A stretch of DNA of 64,000 nt from Nitrospirota bacterium (GCA_016214855.1 JACRMT010000002.1:1-64000), one strand, 5' to 3'; positions 18,376 through 27,227 are shown, counted from the stretch's first letter. Notes: a model not told the origin generated them from the sequence alone. Made by a program: numbers and translations.

Positions 18376-20028
18376 ATGGGAATGGCCTCTTCTTCCACGC
18401 TTATTGTCATCCTGATCCTGATGCTGCTGACGCCTGCCTGCAAGCAGAAAGTGAAACTGCCTGAAACAGCAGCTGATCTGCAGACAGCGGATGATAAGCC
18501 TGCATACGGCGATGCGATCATCGAGGGGGTTATCGGCGAACCATCGAACCTTATCCCCATGCTTGCCAGCGACAGCGCCTCGCACAATGTCGCTGGCCTT
18601 ATCTTCAATGGACTGGTCAAGTATGATACTGACCTGAGCGTTATTGGGGACCTTGCAGAATCATGGGACATCTCAAAGGACGGTCTGATCATCACGTTTC
18701 ACCTCAGAAAGGGCGTTAAATGGACTGACGGCGTGGAGTTCACTGCCGGGGATGTGATGTTCGGGTACAAGACGATCATTGATGAGAAGACCCCCTCAGC
18801 CTATAAAGAGGATTTTCTTCAGGTGAAGAAGGCAGAGGTGTTAGATAACTATACCTTCAGGGTCACGTATGAAAAGCCCTTTGCGCCTGCGCTCACCAGC
18901 TGGACGAGCCTTGTGATCCTGCCGAAGCATCTGCTTGAAGGCAAGGACATCACCAAGAGCGATCTGGTCAGAAATCCTGTTGGTCTCGGGCCGTATAAAC
19001 TTGCCAAGTGGGTATCAGGCCAGGAACTGATCCTCGAATCGAACAGGGACTATTTTGAAGGACGCCCCTACATTGACCGGTACATCTATAAGGTGATACC
19101 AGATTCTGCCACTATGTTTCTGGTTCTCAAGACCGGAGAGGTGGATACCATGGGACTGACGCCGATCCAGTATACCAAGCAGACAGACAATGCCTTTTTC
19201 AAAAACAGCTTTCGGAAATACCGGTATCCGGCATTCAGCTATACGCACCTTGCCTTCAACCAGAAGCATCCCTGGTTCAGGGACAAAAGGGTGAGACAGG
19301 CCATGTCCTATGCCATAGACAAAAACGAGATCGTTGATGTCGTGCTCTTCGGCCTCGGGACGCCTGCGACCGGCCCGTATGTGCCGAACACCTGGCCGTA
19401 CAATCCGAACGTGAGGAAATACGACTTTAACCCTGAAAAGGCAATAGAACTTCTGAAAGAGGCAGGCTGGCAGGACAGGGACGGAGACGGCATCCTCGAC
19501 AAGGACGGCAGACCGTTCAGCTTCACGATCCTGACGAACGCCGGCAATAACCTGCGCAAGAACACGGCAACGATCATCCAGTCCCGGCTTGAGAAGATCG
19601 GCGTAAAGGTCGAGATCAGGACAGTTGAATGGTCAACCTTTGTGAACCAGTTCATAGACAAGAAGCGGTTCGAGGCTGTACTCCTCGGCTGGTCGATCGG
19701 TCTCGACGCGGATCAGTACGATATCTGGCATTCTTCCAAGACAAAGGAGAAGGAGCTGAACTTCATCAGCTACAACAATCCTGAGGTTGATCAGCTGCTC
19801 GAAAAGGGGAGGCGGACATTTGCTCTAGAGGAGAGGAAAAAGGCCTATTTCAGGATCCAGGAGATCCTTGCTGATGAGGTGCCGTACATCTTTCTCTATG
19901 TCCCTGATGCCACGCCGATCGTGCATGCAAGGATAAAGAACATCAAGCCGACTGCCATAGGCATCAGCTATAATATGCCTAAATGGTACGTGCCGAAGCC
20001 CTTGCAGCGGCATACCATGGTGCAATAA
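18376..20028 (+). CDS. dppA: Peptide ABC transporter substrate-binding lipoprotein
   Basis: This 550-residue SBP family 5 protein has a lipoprotein signal with lipobox LTPAC (Cys22), so it is anchored in the membrane facing the periplasm. The body shows family blocks: [24 protein letters not shown] split across ~95-120, [12 protein letters not shown] (~315) and the central lobe with [17 protein letters not shown]. It binds oligopeptides or similar solutes. Its stop overlaps the dppB start (TAATG). The second ATG (18382) is an alternative start. Confidence 0.93.
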   Translation: MGMASSSTLIVILILMLLTPACKQKVKLPETAADLQTADDKPAYGDAIIEGVIGEPSNLIPMLASDSASHNVAGLIFNGLVKYDTDLSVIGDLAESWDISKDGLIITFHLRKGVKWTDGVEFTAGDVMFGYKTIIDEKTPSAYKEDFLQVKKAEVLDNYTFRVTYEKPFAPALTSWTSLVILPKHLLEGKDITKSDLVRNPVGLGPYKLAKWVSGQELILESNRDYFEGRPYIDRYIYKVIPDSATMFLVLKTGEVDTMGLTPIQYTKQTDNAFFKNSFRKYRYPAFSYTHLAFNQKHPWFRDKRVRQAMSYAIDKNEIVDVVLFGLGTPATGPYVPNTWPYNPNVRKYDFNPEKAIELLKEAGWQDRDGDGILDKDGRPFSFTILTNAGNNLRKNTATIIQSRLEKIGVKVEIRTVEWSTFVNQFIDKKRFEAVLLGWSIGLDADQYDIWHSSKTKEKELNFISYNNPEVDQLLEKGRRTFALEERKKAYFRIQEILADEVPYIFLYVPDATPIVHARIKNIKPTAIGISYNMPKWYVPKPLQRHTMVQ

Positions 20029-21029
20029 TGCTCAAGTATCTTGCAAAGCGCTTTCTCGAGATGATACCGACCCTGTTCGGCATCACGCTCATTTCGTTCT
20101 TTATCATTCACCTTGCACCTGGCAAGCCGACTGATGCGCTCTCAGAGATGAACCCGAAGATGACGCCCGAGGCGCGGGAGCGGCTCGAAAAGCTGTATAA
20201 TCTCGACAAGCCGGTGATCGTCCAGTATGGCATGTGGCTAAAAAGGATCGTGAAGCTCGATTTCGGCGAATCCTTTTCGATGGACAGGCGGCCGGTGATG
20301 CAGAAGATCTGGGATACCAAGCAGCCCCTGCTTGAGCGGAGGCTTTTCATAACTTTCATGCTGAACCTGATCGCCATGATCATTATTCTTGCGATTGCCA
20401 TACCGATCGGCATTTCCTCTGCTACACACCAAAACACGCTCTACGACAAGATCACGACCACAACGGTCTTTCTCGGTTTTGCGATGCCTTCATTCTGGCT
20501 CGCCCTTCTGTTGATGATGCTCTTTGGCGTGTACCTTGACTGGCTGCCGATATCAGGGCTCAAATCAATGAGTTATGATTCTCTCTCTGTCGGAGGCAAG
20601 GTCCTGGACAGGCTGAAGCACCTTGTTCTGCCGATGTTTGTCGCGGCATTTGGCGGGCTCGCTGCAGATTCACGGTATATGCGTTCCAGCATGCTTGAAG
20701 TGGTCCGTCAGGACTACGTGACCGTAGCGAGGGCAAAAGGTCTGCCTGAGAAGACGGTCATATACCGCCATGCCTTCAGGAATGCGCTGCTTCCACTTAT
20801 CACCCTTGTCGGTCTTTCGGTGCCGGGACTGATCGGAGGCAGTGTGATCTTCGAAAATATATTCGGCATTCCGGGCATGGGTCAGCTCTTTTTTAACGGT
20901 GTTATGACAAGGGACTATTCCCTGATCATGGCGATCCTCACGATCGGCGCGTTCCTTACGCTTATCGGGAACCTGCTTGCGGATATCGGGTATATGTTCG
21001 CTGATCCGAGAATAAGGACAGGGAGATGA
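20028..21029 (+). CDS. dppB: Peptide ABC transporter permease, DppB type
   Basis: From ATG 20028 the protein has 333 residues and begins with the DppB signature [19 protein letters not shown]. Six TM segments are visible, and the EAA loop [22 protein letters not shown] lies near residue 235. The chosen start shares one base with the dppA stop; 15 upstream in-frame codons lie inside dppA and are not needed. Confidence 0.94.
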   Translation: MLKYLAKRFLEMIPTLFGITLISFFIIHLAPGKPTDALSEMNPKMTPEARERLEKLYNLDKPVIVQYGMWLKRIVKLDFGESFSMDRRPVMQKIWDTKQPLLERRLFITFMLNLIAMIIILAIAIPIGISSATHQNTLYDKITTTTVFLGFAMPSFWLALLLMMLFGVYLDWLPISGLKSMSYDSLSVGGKVLDRLKHLVLPMFVAAFGGLAADSRYMRSSMLEVVRQDYVTVARAKGLPEKTVIYRHAFRNALLPLITLVGLSVPGLIGGSVIFENIFGIPGMGQLFFNGVMTRDYSLIMAILTIGAFLTLIGNLLADIGYMFADPRIRTGR

Positions 21030-21046
21030 CTTTTTTTAGTAACCAT

Positions 21047-21149
21047 AAAATCTCCCCTAACCCCTCTTTGTCAACCAACAGTAGGTGCCTTAAGCAAGAG
21101 GGCATTCAGAACATCCCACTTTGGAAAAGGGGGAATGAGGGGGATTTTT
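21047..21149. repeat. Palindromic interspersed repeat between dppB and dppC
   Basis: The left arm (AAAATCTCCCCTAACCCCTC) and right arm (GGGGGAATGAGGGGGATTTT) are imperfect reverse complements enclosing about 60 bp. The centre carries AGTAGGTGCCTTAAGCA (21080-21096), a motif seen at two other places. The same CCCCC-rich repeat type occurs inside the TPR gene near 25125-25165. The first possible dppC ATG (21135) lies inside this repeat. Confidence 0.6.
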
Positions 21150-21212
21150 CAAGTAATACAACTTCTTCGCACGTTAGCGCATATGGACCTCAGGGGAGGG
21201 ATTAAGGAAGCA

Positions 21213-22073
21213 ATGGGTACAGCTTCATTAGGCAATATATTCTGGGGACGGTTTAGCCAGAACAGGCTTGCAGTTGCAGGCGCTGTCATTGTGCTCTGTC
21301 TTGTCGTTGCAGCAGTCTTTGCCCCGTTTGTTGCCCCGTATAAGCCGAATGATATTGACCGGAAGCATATTCTAATGCCGCCTGATATTCATCATCCGCT
21401 CGGGACCGACGACCTCGGCAGGGATGTGCTGAGCAGGATGATATGGGGTGCGCGCATCTCCCTTGCGGTGGGATTTGTGGCAGTAGGTATTGCGTCTGTT
21501 ATCGGCATTTTCTTCGGAGCGATCGCAGGGTACTATGGCGGATGGACAGAACGGATCATCATGCGCTTCATAGACATCATGCTGACGATCCCGACTTTCT
21601 TTCTTATTCTTGCGGTTATTGCCTTTGTGGAGCCGAGCATCTGGAACATCATGATCGTGATCGGGCTCACCGGATGGATGGGTGTTGCGCGGCTGGTGCG
21701 CGCAGAGTTCCTTTCTGTAAAGGAACGGGATTATATTGTTGCCGCCCGAGCGCTTGGCGCCAGCGATCTCAGCATCATATTCAGGCATATCATGATCAAC
21801 AGCATGGCACCGGTGCTGGTATCAGCAGTGCTCGGCATTGCAGGCGCCGTGCTTGTGGAATCAGCGCTCAGCTTCCTGGGAATTGGCGTGCAGCCGCCAA
21901 CGCCGAGCTGGGGCAACATCCTCACCCTCGGCAAGGACAATATCGAGATTGCCTGGTGGCTTTCGGTCTTCCCCGGCCTTGCCATCCTTATAACCGTTGT
22001 CGGGTACAACCTCCTTGGCGAAGGCATCAGGGACTCGATCGATCCCAGACTGTGGGAGAGCGAGAGGAAATAG
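21213..22073 (+). CDS. dppC: Peptide ABC transporter permease, DppC type
   Basis: From ATG 21213 the protein has 286 residues. It has the DppC N-terminus (FSQNRLAVAGAVIVL), the GTDDLGRDVLSR motif after TM1 and the EAA loop AARALGASDLSIIFRHIMIN. AAGGA lies 5 bp before this ATG. Earlier ATGs at 21135 and 21183 have no Shine-Dalgarno sequence, and the first lies in a repeat. The ATPase subunits are not in this window, so they must be encoded elsewhere. Confidence 0.9.
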   Translation: MGTASLGNIFWGRFSQNRLAVAGAVIVLCLVVAAVFAPFVAPYKPNDIDRKHILMPPDIHHPLGTDDLGRDVLSRMIWGARISLAVGFVAVGIASVIGIFFGAIAGYYGGWTERIIMRFIDIMLTIPTFFLILAVIAFVEPSIWNIMIVIGLTGWMGVARLVRAEFLSVKERDYIVAARALGASDLSIIFRHIMINSMAPVLVSAVLGIAGAVLVESALSFLGIGVQPPTPSWGNILTLGKDNIEIAWWLSVFPGLAILITVVGYNLLGEGIRDSIDPRLWESERK

Positions 22074-22076
22074 ATA

Positions 22077-22145
22077 ATGCAGTTTCGCTGAATGAAATAA
22101 AGGACTGCGCTCTTGCTTTTTTCCGCGAGGGGAAGGCGAGAAGGC
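22077..22145 (+). pseudogene. 5' remnant of an MmeI-like restriction-methyltransferase gene (copy 1)
   Basis: The DNA is closely similar to 23194-23264, which encodes SLNEIKDRALAFSREW, the opening of MmeI/YeeA-like class I SAM-dependent DNA methyltransferases. Here a one-base deletion just after ATG 22077 shifts the frame and a second indel lies further on, so only a degraded reading (SLNEIKDCALAFF) remains. It starts 4 bp after the dppC stop. Confidence 0.7.
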
Positions 22146-22184
22146 AAATCAGATCGTATTCAGGACCGTGCAAGGGGGGCAAAG

Positions 22185-23045
22185 ATGCCAGAAAAATCAT
22201 TAGCTGTTTTTGAAGGGGAACAAATCCGCCGTCATTACGACGAGGAGACCGAAACATGGTATTTTTCGGTAGTGGACATTATACAGGTGCTGATTCAGCA
22301 ACCTGATTACAAGACTGCCCGAAAATACTGGAACAAGCTGAAAGAGAGGCTCAAGAAAGAAGGAAGTGAGTCGGTGACAAATTGTCACCAACTGAAAATG
22401 GAAGCAGCCGACGGCAAAAAATATCTTACTGATGCTGCTAATCCTGGAACACTGCTCCGCTTGATACAGTCCGTTCCGAGCCCTAAAGCAGAGCCGATCA
22501 AGCTCTGGCTGGCCAAAGTGGGTTATGAACGCTTGCAGGATATGAGTGATCCGGCACGCTCGCTTGACCGGGCGCGTGAATATTGGCAGCAGCATGGCAG
22601 AAGCGAAAAGTGGATTCAGCAGCGGATGATGGGGCAGGAGACGCGTAATAAGCTGACCGACTACTGGCAAGGACACGAGATAACAAAGGAAGAGGAGTAT
22701 GCTATCCTGACCAATATAATCCACCAGGAATGGTCGGGGGTATCGGTAAAAAAGCACAAGGCCTTAAAGGGACTGAAGACGCAGAACCTCAGAGACCATA
22801 TGAGCGAAGCAGAACTGATCTTTACGGCGCTTGCCGAACTTTCAACCCGGCAAATTGCTGAAAGTGTGAGCGCAACCGGCATGGATGAAAATAAAGAAGC
22901 AGGTGAAAAGGGCGGTGGTATTGCTAGGAAGGCAAGGCGTGAACTGGAAGCAAAAACAGGGAGGAAGGTAGTTACCGGAGAAAACTTCCTGCCGCCGGGC
23001 TCAATAAAGTCATTGCTGAAACAAAAAAAGAAAGGTCGTAAATGA
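22185..23045 (+). CDS. BRO family / phage antirepressor-like DNA-binding protein
   Basis: From ATG 22185 (preceded by AAGGGGGG) the protein has 286 residues. Residues ~1-110 match a Bro-N domain (WYFSVVDIIQVL, YWNKLKERL, LLRLIQSVPSPKAEPIKLWLA in pieces), as in phage antirepressors and DinD-like proteins. The C-terminal half is helical, with AEGEL-type helices and a basic tail (KQKKKGRK). It lies between two copies of a methyltransferase 5' end, so it was probably brought in by recombination. It may regulate or respond to DNA damage or phage, but its role here is unknown. Confidence 0.8.
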   Translation: MPEKSLAVFEGEQIRRHYDEETETWYFSVVDIIQVLIQQPDYKTARKYWNKLKERLKKEGSESVTNCHQLKMEAADGKKYLTDAANPGTLLRLIQSVPSPKAEPIKLWLAKVGYERLQDMSDPARSLDRAREYWQQHGRSEKWIQQRMMGQETRNKLTDYWQGHEITKEEEYAILTNIIHQEWSGVSVKKHKALKGLKTQNLRDHMSEAELIFTALAELSTRQIAESVSATGMDENKEAGEKGGGIARKARRELEAKTGRKVVTGENFLPPGSIKSLLKQKKKGRK

Positions 23046-23188
23046 AACGTAAATTTGATAGCGGCCTTGCATTCCGGTTTAAGGCTACACAAAGAGTTTT
23101 CAATCTGGGATTTTATGAAACTGGCTTCGGAAGCAGACAGGTCTATTTGTGGTACAGAGCTCTATTCGACAATATAAGGCAAATTTGA
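23042..23188 (+). CDS. Possible small protein (48 aa) coupled to the BRO gene
   Basis: ATG 23042 overlaps the BRO stop in ATGA, giving a 48-residue basic, aromatic-rich peptide (begins MKRKFDSGLAF). No family is recognised. It may be a real coupled gene or the remnant of a larger one; it ends 5 bp before the second methyltransferase fragment. Confidence 0.35.
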   Translation: MKRKFDSGLAFRFKATQRVFNLGFYETGFGSRQVYLWYRALFDNIRQI

Positions 23189-23193
23189 TTGCT

Positions 23194-23310
23194 ATGCCGT
23201 TTTCGCTGAATGAAATAAAGGACCGGGCTCTCGCTTTTTCCCGCGAATGGGAAGGCGAGAAGGCCGAACGCGCTGAGGCCCAGACCTTCTGGAATGATTA
23301 TATTATCTAA
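23194..23310 (+). pseudogene. 5' remnant of an MmeI-like restriction-methyltransferase gene (copy 2)
   Basis: ATG 23194 opens a 38-codon frame, MPFSLNEIKDRALAFSREW followed by GEKAERAEAQTFWND, matching the N-terminus of MmeI-like type IIG restriction-methyltransferases (normally ~900 residues). It ends abruptly at TAA 23308-23310, inside the 3' end of the opposite-strand nuclease-like gene. The matching C-terminal piece appears at 26835-26951. Confidence 0.75.
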
Positions 23311-24448
23311 CCGCTTCTGACTTCCCGACTATAAGATCAACGCTTAGGCCGCTGTTTGAGCTCTCAAAAAATTTATCAATGTCGTCAATTGCTTCATAAG
23401 ATAGGTATCTCACTTCCTTATCCATGCCAAGTTTTTTAAAGGAAGGTCGCTTTAACTGGTCAAACACGCGGTTCTTTTTAGCAGTTGGGGCCACTATAAA
23501 AAGAGGATAATTTATATTTGGCGCTATAATCTTCAAATCCGCAAAACGGAGAAGCCCAGAATATATTGCCGTAGAATGTTCAACTTCAAATGCTGCATCA
23601 ATTCGAAATTCCTCTTTCCATACAACATCGATATTTTCAACATATCTTGCTGGCATATCTATACCTGAAGAAAATGTAGGCTCAAAATCACTGAAATCAA
23701 ATTCACGTTGTATTTTCGGTTGATCATTACGCGGGATCCATACTTTTGCGCCAGTTTTTAGTCCCAAATGAACAAGCTTCCACTGTATCCTTACATGATC
23801 TGACAGTTCCTTCTCCTTAAGAATTTCCTCTACGTCTTCTGGCTGGAGCTCTACGACGATATCTTCTTTTACTTGTAATTGCTCTTCTGTATTTCTGACT
23901 TCGTATTGTTGCCCCTGCTTGATGCGCAAAAGTATGGAATAGAGATCGTCATACTTGCCATAAAACTCTTCGAGCTTGTCATGGGCGATACCGGTAAAGC
24001 CCTGTGGGCGATAATTTCTCCGATAGCCAAACAGGGAATTTATAGTTGTAAAAGGAAGATCTATCTCGATTGGATTTGCAATAAAATAAATCAGGCTCCA
24101 AACTGTGGTCGTATCACCTGCCAAATTTTTCCATAGTTCTCTTGATAAGTCAGAGTTTACTGCCGTTGCTGCTATCTTGCCCAATAGTTTTATCGTGTCA
24201 CCTTCTATTATGAGAATGTCATCTCCTGGTGACATATTTTCAAAACGCCCACGATTGATTTTGGTATCTCGCGAACCCCAAACTGTGACTGGCCTGTCCG
24301 TAAAGATGTTTCTCAGGATGTTTTGTATGTTGCGATCTAAGTATTGAAAAAGACGGTTTCGCGGCACTTTGTTCTTTATGGTGTCCTGGTAATGTACCAT
24401 TTGTTCATAGTTGCCTGGTGCCATATAAGCTATGAAAATATTTCTCAT
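23303..24448 (-). CDS. EVE-like domain fused to a PD-(D/E)XK-like nuclease domain
   Basis: This 381-residue protein has two parts. Residues ~1-165 resemble the EVE/PUA-like fold (IFIAYMAPGNYEQ at the start, TVWGSRD, WSLIYFIANP, GYRRNYRPQGFTG), often a reader of modified bases. Residues ~260-365 contain IDVVWKEEF, AAFEVEHSTAIYSGLLR and YPLFIVAP, a pattern fitting a PD-(D/E)XK nuclease core with catalytic D and ExE. I infer a modification-dependent restriction enzyme or similar; I cannot name an exact relative. It is last in a three-gene minus-strand cassette, 26 bp after the MazG-like gene. Confidence 0.6.
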   Translation of the reverse strand: MRNIFIAYMAPGNYEQMVHYQDTIKNKVPRNRLFQYLDRNIQNILRNIFTDRPVTVWGSRDTKINRGRFENMSPGDDILIIEGDTIKLLGKIAATAVNSDLSRELWKNLAGDTTTVWSLIYFIANPIEIDLPFTTINSLFGYRRNYRPQGFTGIAHDKLEEFYGKYDDLYSILLRIKQGQQYEVRNTEEQLQVKEDIVVELQPEDVEEILKEKELSDHVRIQWKLVHLGLKTGAKVWIPRNDQPKIQREFDFSDFEPTFSSGIDMPARYVENIDVVWKEEFRIDAAFEVEHSTAIYSGLLRFADLKIIAPNINYPLFIVAPTAKKNRVFDQLKRPSFKKLGMDKEVRYLSYEAIDDIDKFFESSNSGLSVDLIVGKSEAVR

Positions 24449-24474
24449 ATCAACACGCCATAGTTTGCTGTAGA

Positions 24475-24816
24475 TTAGAGTTCATCGTATTTCCTCGCTG
24501 TATTCGTGGCCTTTTCTGACGGATACTTTTTCTCGTTGACCGCAATCTTTTCCATCATGATGTCACTGATATTCAGCTTATACTTTCTGGCAAGCAAGAA
24601 GGCGAAGATGAGAACATCAGCCAGTTCTTCTTTCAGTTTTCCGACGTTGACGTCTTCGGCAGTTTTCCAGAGAAAAAGCTCATTGAGTTCGGCAGCCTCG
24701 ATAGACAAAGCCAGTGCCAAGTCCTTAGAGTTGTGAAATTGCTCCCAATTGCGCTCATCTCTGAACTTGATCAGAAGGTCAGTTATTTCTTCTATTTCGG
24801 TTTTATCTTTTTTCAT
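24475..24816 (-). CDS. MazG-like nucleotide pyrophosphohydrolase
   Basis: From ATG 24816 the protein has 113 residues and matches the RS21-C6/dCTPase-like MazG group: RDERNWEQFHNSKDLALAL, SIEAAELNELFLW, then EELADVLIFAFLLA and NEKKYP. The acidic residues EAAEL and EELAD bind magnesium. Members hydrolyse (d)NTPs to NMP and pyrophosphate. The start overlaps the upstream TPR gene by 14 bp; seven further codons are open upstream but less likely. Its place between a metallopeptidase-like and a nuclease-like gene suggests a joint role. Confidence 0.85.
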   Translation of the reverse strand: MKKDKTEIEEITDLLIKFRDERNWEQFHNSKDLALALSIEAAELNELFLWKTAEDVNVGKLKEELADVLIFAFLLARKYKLNISDIMMEKIAVNEKKYPSEKATNTARKYDEL

Positions 24817-26782
24817 ACAGTTTCTTAGCTTCCTCATATTCCTTCTTGAACGCTAACCCTGTATCCAGAAACGGGTCTATTACCTGAAAGGCTGCGTACA
24901 TATACGCGAGGAGCTGAAGCCCGGAGAACTCTTTGCCGGGGATGCTTATTAAGGAGTATTTCTTATCATGATTAGCCGGGTCGATCCCCTGCCTGCCTAA
25001 CATAGCTATCTCAAGGCCAACCTTCTGTATCTCCGGCAGTTCCTTGTCCTGAAAATATTGCAGTGCGCCGAGGCAATACATGGTGATTGCCATTTGACCG
25101 GCGGGCTCTTGTTGAATGCCTGAAAATCCCCCCTCGCCCCCCTTTGCTAAAGTGGGGTAGGCGGGTTCGGCGAATTCGATATCAACAACACTCTCGGCAC
25201 TCGTTGCAGGCCTGCTCCGGTATTCACTCTCTTCAATAAGGCTGAAATAAGCGGCTACTTTAAGTTCTTTTGCCCATTTCCGGATCAGCTCGTGCGCCTC
25301 AACAGCTTTAGCGTTCTTCTGATACTTCAGATAATCGGTATAGAACTCCTTTGCTGTTTTCATCTGAGGAGCAGTTGCCTTGAACAGAGGGCTCATGTCA
25401 TAGCCGAATAGATCCCTGAACTGAAAGGCATGGGTAAGACTTAATATAATATTGGCGTTTCTGATCTTCGCAGGGGTGTGCTCAAGTATCTGCCTGTTTG
25501 TTGCCGCATCGATATATTCCTTGAGCAAAGACAGAAGCGAAAGAAACTGAAAAGGCCGCAAGTTTGGGGATGTCTTATTAAGAAAGTCCTCGATGAAAAG
25601 ATCGATCGGTGTGTTATAGGTCTGGCTGTTGCTTCCGCTAAATAGGGCGTCGATATAGTCAGCGATGACCTTGTCGCCAAGACCGTCCCTGTTAAGCCGC
25701 TGAAGCGTCGGTTCATTGTCTCTGATGAACTGCTCTTTCTGTGCCTTGGTTGCGACAAAGAGATAATTAGCGTTTACTTTGCGGCACTGCACGGCTAAAT
25801 CAAGATGGACAAGCTCGTGCATCATCAGATGGGCTACGGCCAATCTGTCTTTCTTGAATCTTATGATATGGTTATCCCGATTATAATTCTCCGCCATTTC
25901 CATTTTCGCAGGTGTCGGGATGGTATCATCTTCAATAACATCAATGACCTTTCCTGATTCGATGGCCAGCCTTTGGGAATACTGATTAAACATCTCCGCC
26001 GGATCAATTTGTTGAACTGCTTTTGAACTTACTTGCCGTGCCATCTCTACAGCATTGTTGTGCACGGGGTGACCTGCTTTAGATTTCTTCAGCGCCTGTA
26101 TGGCGAAGTCGAAGGCCTTGAGATGGTCGCCCTTCGCATCATGTATCATGCTCAGGGCATAGAGGGTATTTGGATAGCTACTGTTTATAGCCAGTGCCGC
26201 TTCAAAATACCGCTCCGCATCCTCTACCCGGTTTAACTGAATGAGATTGGCGCCTATGTTATTCATGGCGATGTGATCATCAGGCTTTACTACAAGGGCA
26301 TGTTCATAATAGGACATCGCGGTTGTGATGTCGTTTTTTGACCGGGCGAAGATATTGCCCATCATGGTCAAGGCGTGTGTGTTTTTCGGGTCCCAGCGCA
26401 GGGCGTCGATCAGACAGTTTATGGCTTCTTCCTGGCTGCCTTCGTCAGAGTATATCTGGCCTAATATCCTGTGATATTCCGAGACAGTGGGGTTCTTCTT
26501 GATAAGTTTTTCGAGGATCGGTTTTGCTTTGTTAAACTTGCCTGTTTCGCAATATTTGACAACAGTGTCAAAGTCGGATTTCTGGCTGGTAATTGCGGTT
26601 GTGTCGATCTCTACGGTGATCAGGTCATCTTGAATCTCGACTTTCGGTTTGAAGGGCCCGAAGGTATAGTAGCTGGCAATCTCTTCTTTTAAGAGGGAGA
26701 GGTCTTTATCTTCCTTCCTTCCTTCCTTAGCGGCAGGGAAAAGGTTGAAGAGAAAATCATCAATTTTATGTATGATAATCAT
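24803..26782 (-). CDS. TPR-repeat protein with HExxH zinc-peptidase motif
   Basis: This 659-residue protein has at least five tetratricopeptide repeats at ~70-240 (for example AINCLIDALRWDPKN, AMSYYEHALVVKPDD). Residue ~320 has HLMMHELVHLDLA, a HExxH metal-binding motif, followed by helical regions. No signal peptide is seen, so it is probably cytoplasmic. Residues ~540-556 (AYPTLAKGGEGGFSG) are encoded by an interspersed CCCCC-rich repeat inserted in frame. It is first in the cassette. GAGG lies 10 bp before the ATG. Function unknown; a protease scaffolded by TPRs is an inference. Confidence 0.7.
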   Translation of the reverse strand: MIIIHKIDDFLFNLFPAAKEGRKEDKDLSLLKEEIASYYTFGPFKPKVEIQDDLITVEIDTTAITSQKSDFDTVVKYCETGKFNKAKPILEKLIKKNPTVSEYHRILGQIYSDEGSQEEAINCLIDALRWDPKNTHALTMMGNIFARSKNDITTAMSYYEHALVVKPDDHIAMNNIGANLIQLNRVEDAERYFEAALAINSSYPNTLYALSMIHDAKGDHLKAFDFAIQALKKSKAGHPVHNNAVEMARQVSSKAVQQIDPAEMFNQYSQRLAIESGKVIDVIEDDTIPTPAKMEMAENYNRDNHIIRFKKDRLAVAHLMMHELVHLDLAVQCRKVNANYLFVATKAQKEQFIRDNEPTLQRLNRDGLGDKVIADYIDALFSGSNSQTYNTPIDLFIEDFLNKTSPNLRPFQFLSLLSLLKEYIDAATNRQILEHTPAKIRNANIILSLTHAFQFRDLFGYDMSPLFKATAPQMKTAKEFYTDYLKYQKNAKAVEAHELIRKWAKELKVAAYFSLIEESEYRSRPATSAESVVDIEFAEPAYPTLAKGGEGGFSGIQQEPAGQMAITMYCLGALQYFQDKELPEIQKVGLEIAMLGRQGIDPANHDKKYSLISIPGKEFSGLQLLAYMYAAFQVIDPFLDTGLAFKKEYEEAKKLYEKR

Positions 26783-26812
26783 AAGTTATAGACCTCTTGG
26801 GGTGATGCCGCA

Positions 26813-26818
26813 ATTATA
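26813..26818 (-). promoter_or_regulatory. Possible -10 element of the TPR-MazG-EVE cassette
   Basis: On the minus strand TATAAT lies 30 bp upstream of the TPR gene start. The -35 region is poor (TTAGTT at 16 bp). It falls between the cassette and the methyltransferase 3' remnant. Confidence 0.3.
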
Positions 26819-26834
26819 CCACAGGCAATATTGA

Positions 26835-26951
26835 ACTAAGAGTAAAAGCTTTGCATCAGATGCCGAGCGTGTGGCCTTCCTCTTTGAACTGTACCACCAA
26901 TACACCAGCCTGCTGCCGGGACCGGAGAAGAAGAAACCGGGAAAACGCTGA
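26835..26951 (+). pseudogene. 3' remnant of an MmeI-like restriction-methyltransferase gene
   Basis: An open frame of 38 codons ending at TGA 26949-26951 encodes FASDAERVAFLFELYHQYT and then LLPGPEKKKPGKR. This fits the C-terminal end of MmeI-like methyltransferases (a helix with RVxFLFxLYxxLT, then a basic tail). A stop lies just upstream in frame, and no start exists. Same strand as the two 5' remnants; the whole catalytic body is missing and the minus-strand cassette lies in its place. Confidence 0.65.
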
Positions 26952-27014
26952 AGGAATTGATCTGCATGGGGAGATAAAGGCTTCATTTTGATATAATGAA
27001 CCAGGAGGTGGCTC

Positions 27015-27227
27015 ATGAATGAACTGATTTTTATAGTCGAAGAAGACATTGATGGAGGCTACAGTGCCAATGCCCTTGGACTGTCAATATTCACTCAGGG
27101 AGATACTATCGCTGAACTGAAGGCTAACATCAAGGATGCATTAAGCTGTCACTTTGATAATGAGGGTGATATTCCTAAGGTCATAAGACTTCATCAGGTA
27201 AAAGAAGAAGTTTTCTCCTATGCCTAA
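27015..27227 (+). CDS. hicB: HicB-family antitoxin
   Basis: This 70-residue protein has a HicB-like half-RNase-H fold (LIFIVEEDIDGGYSANALG, then a helix IAELKANIKDAL). AGGAGG lies 5 bp upstream of the ATG. It overlaps the toxin gene by 8 bp. Antitoxin-first order, opposite to the broken pair at 8407-8840. Confidence 0.88.
   Translation: MNELIFIVEEDIDGGYSANALGLSIFTQGDTIAELKANIKDALSCHFDNEGDIPKVIRLHQVKEEVFSYA

Noticed and set aside
17674-18585. 303-residue version of the gene upstream of ftsE
   Set aside because: The first ~135 codons are antisense to the well-supported dppA gene and of low complexity. The shorter form from 18180 is preferred.
21135-22073. dppC start at 21135
   Set aside because: That ATG lies in the right arm of a palindromic repeat and lacks a Shine-Dalgarno sequence. 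21213 has AAGGA and gives a normal DppC N-terminus.
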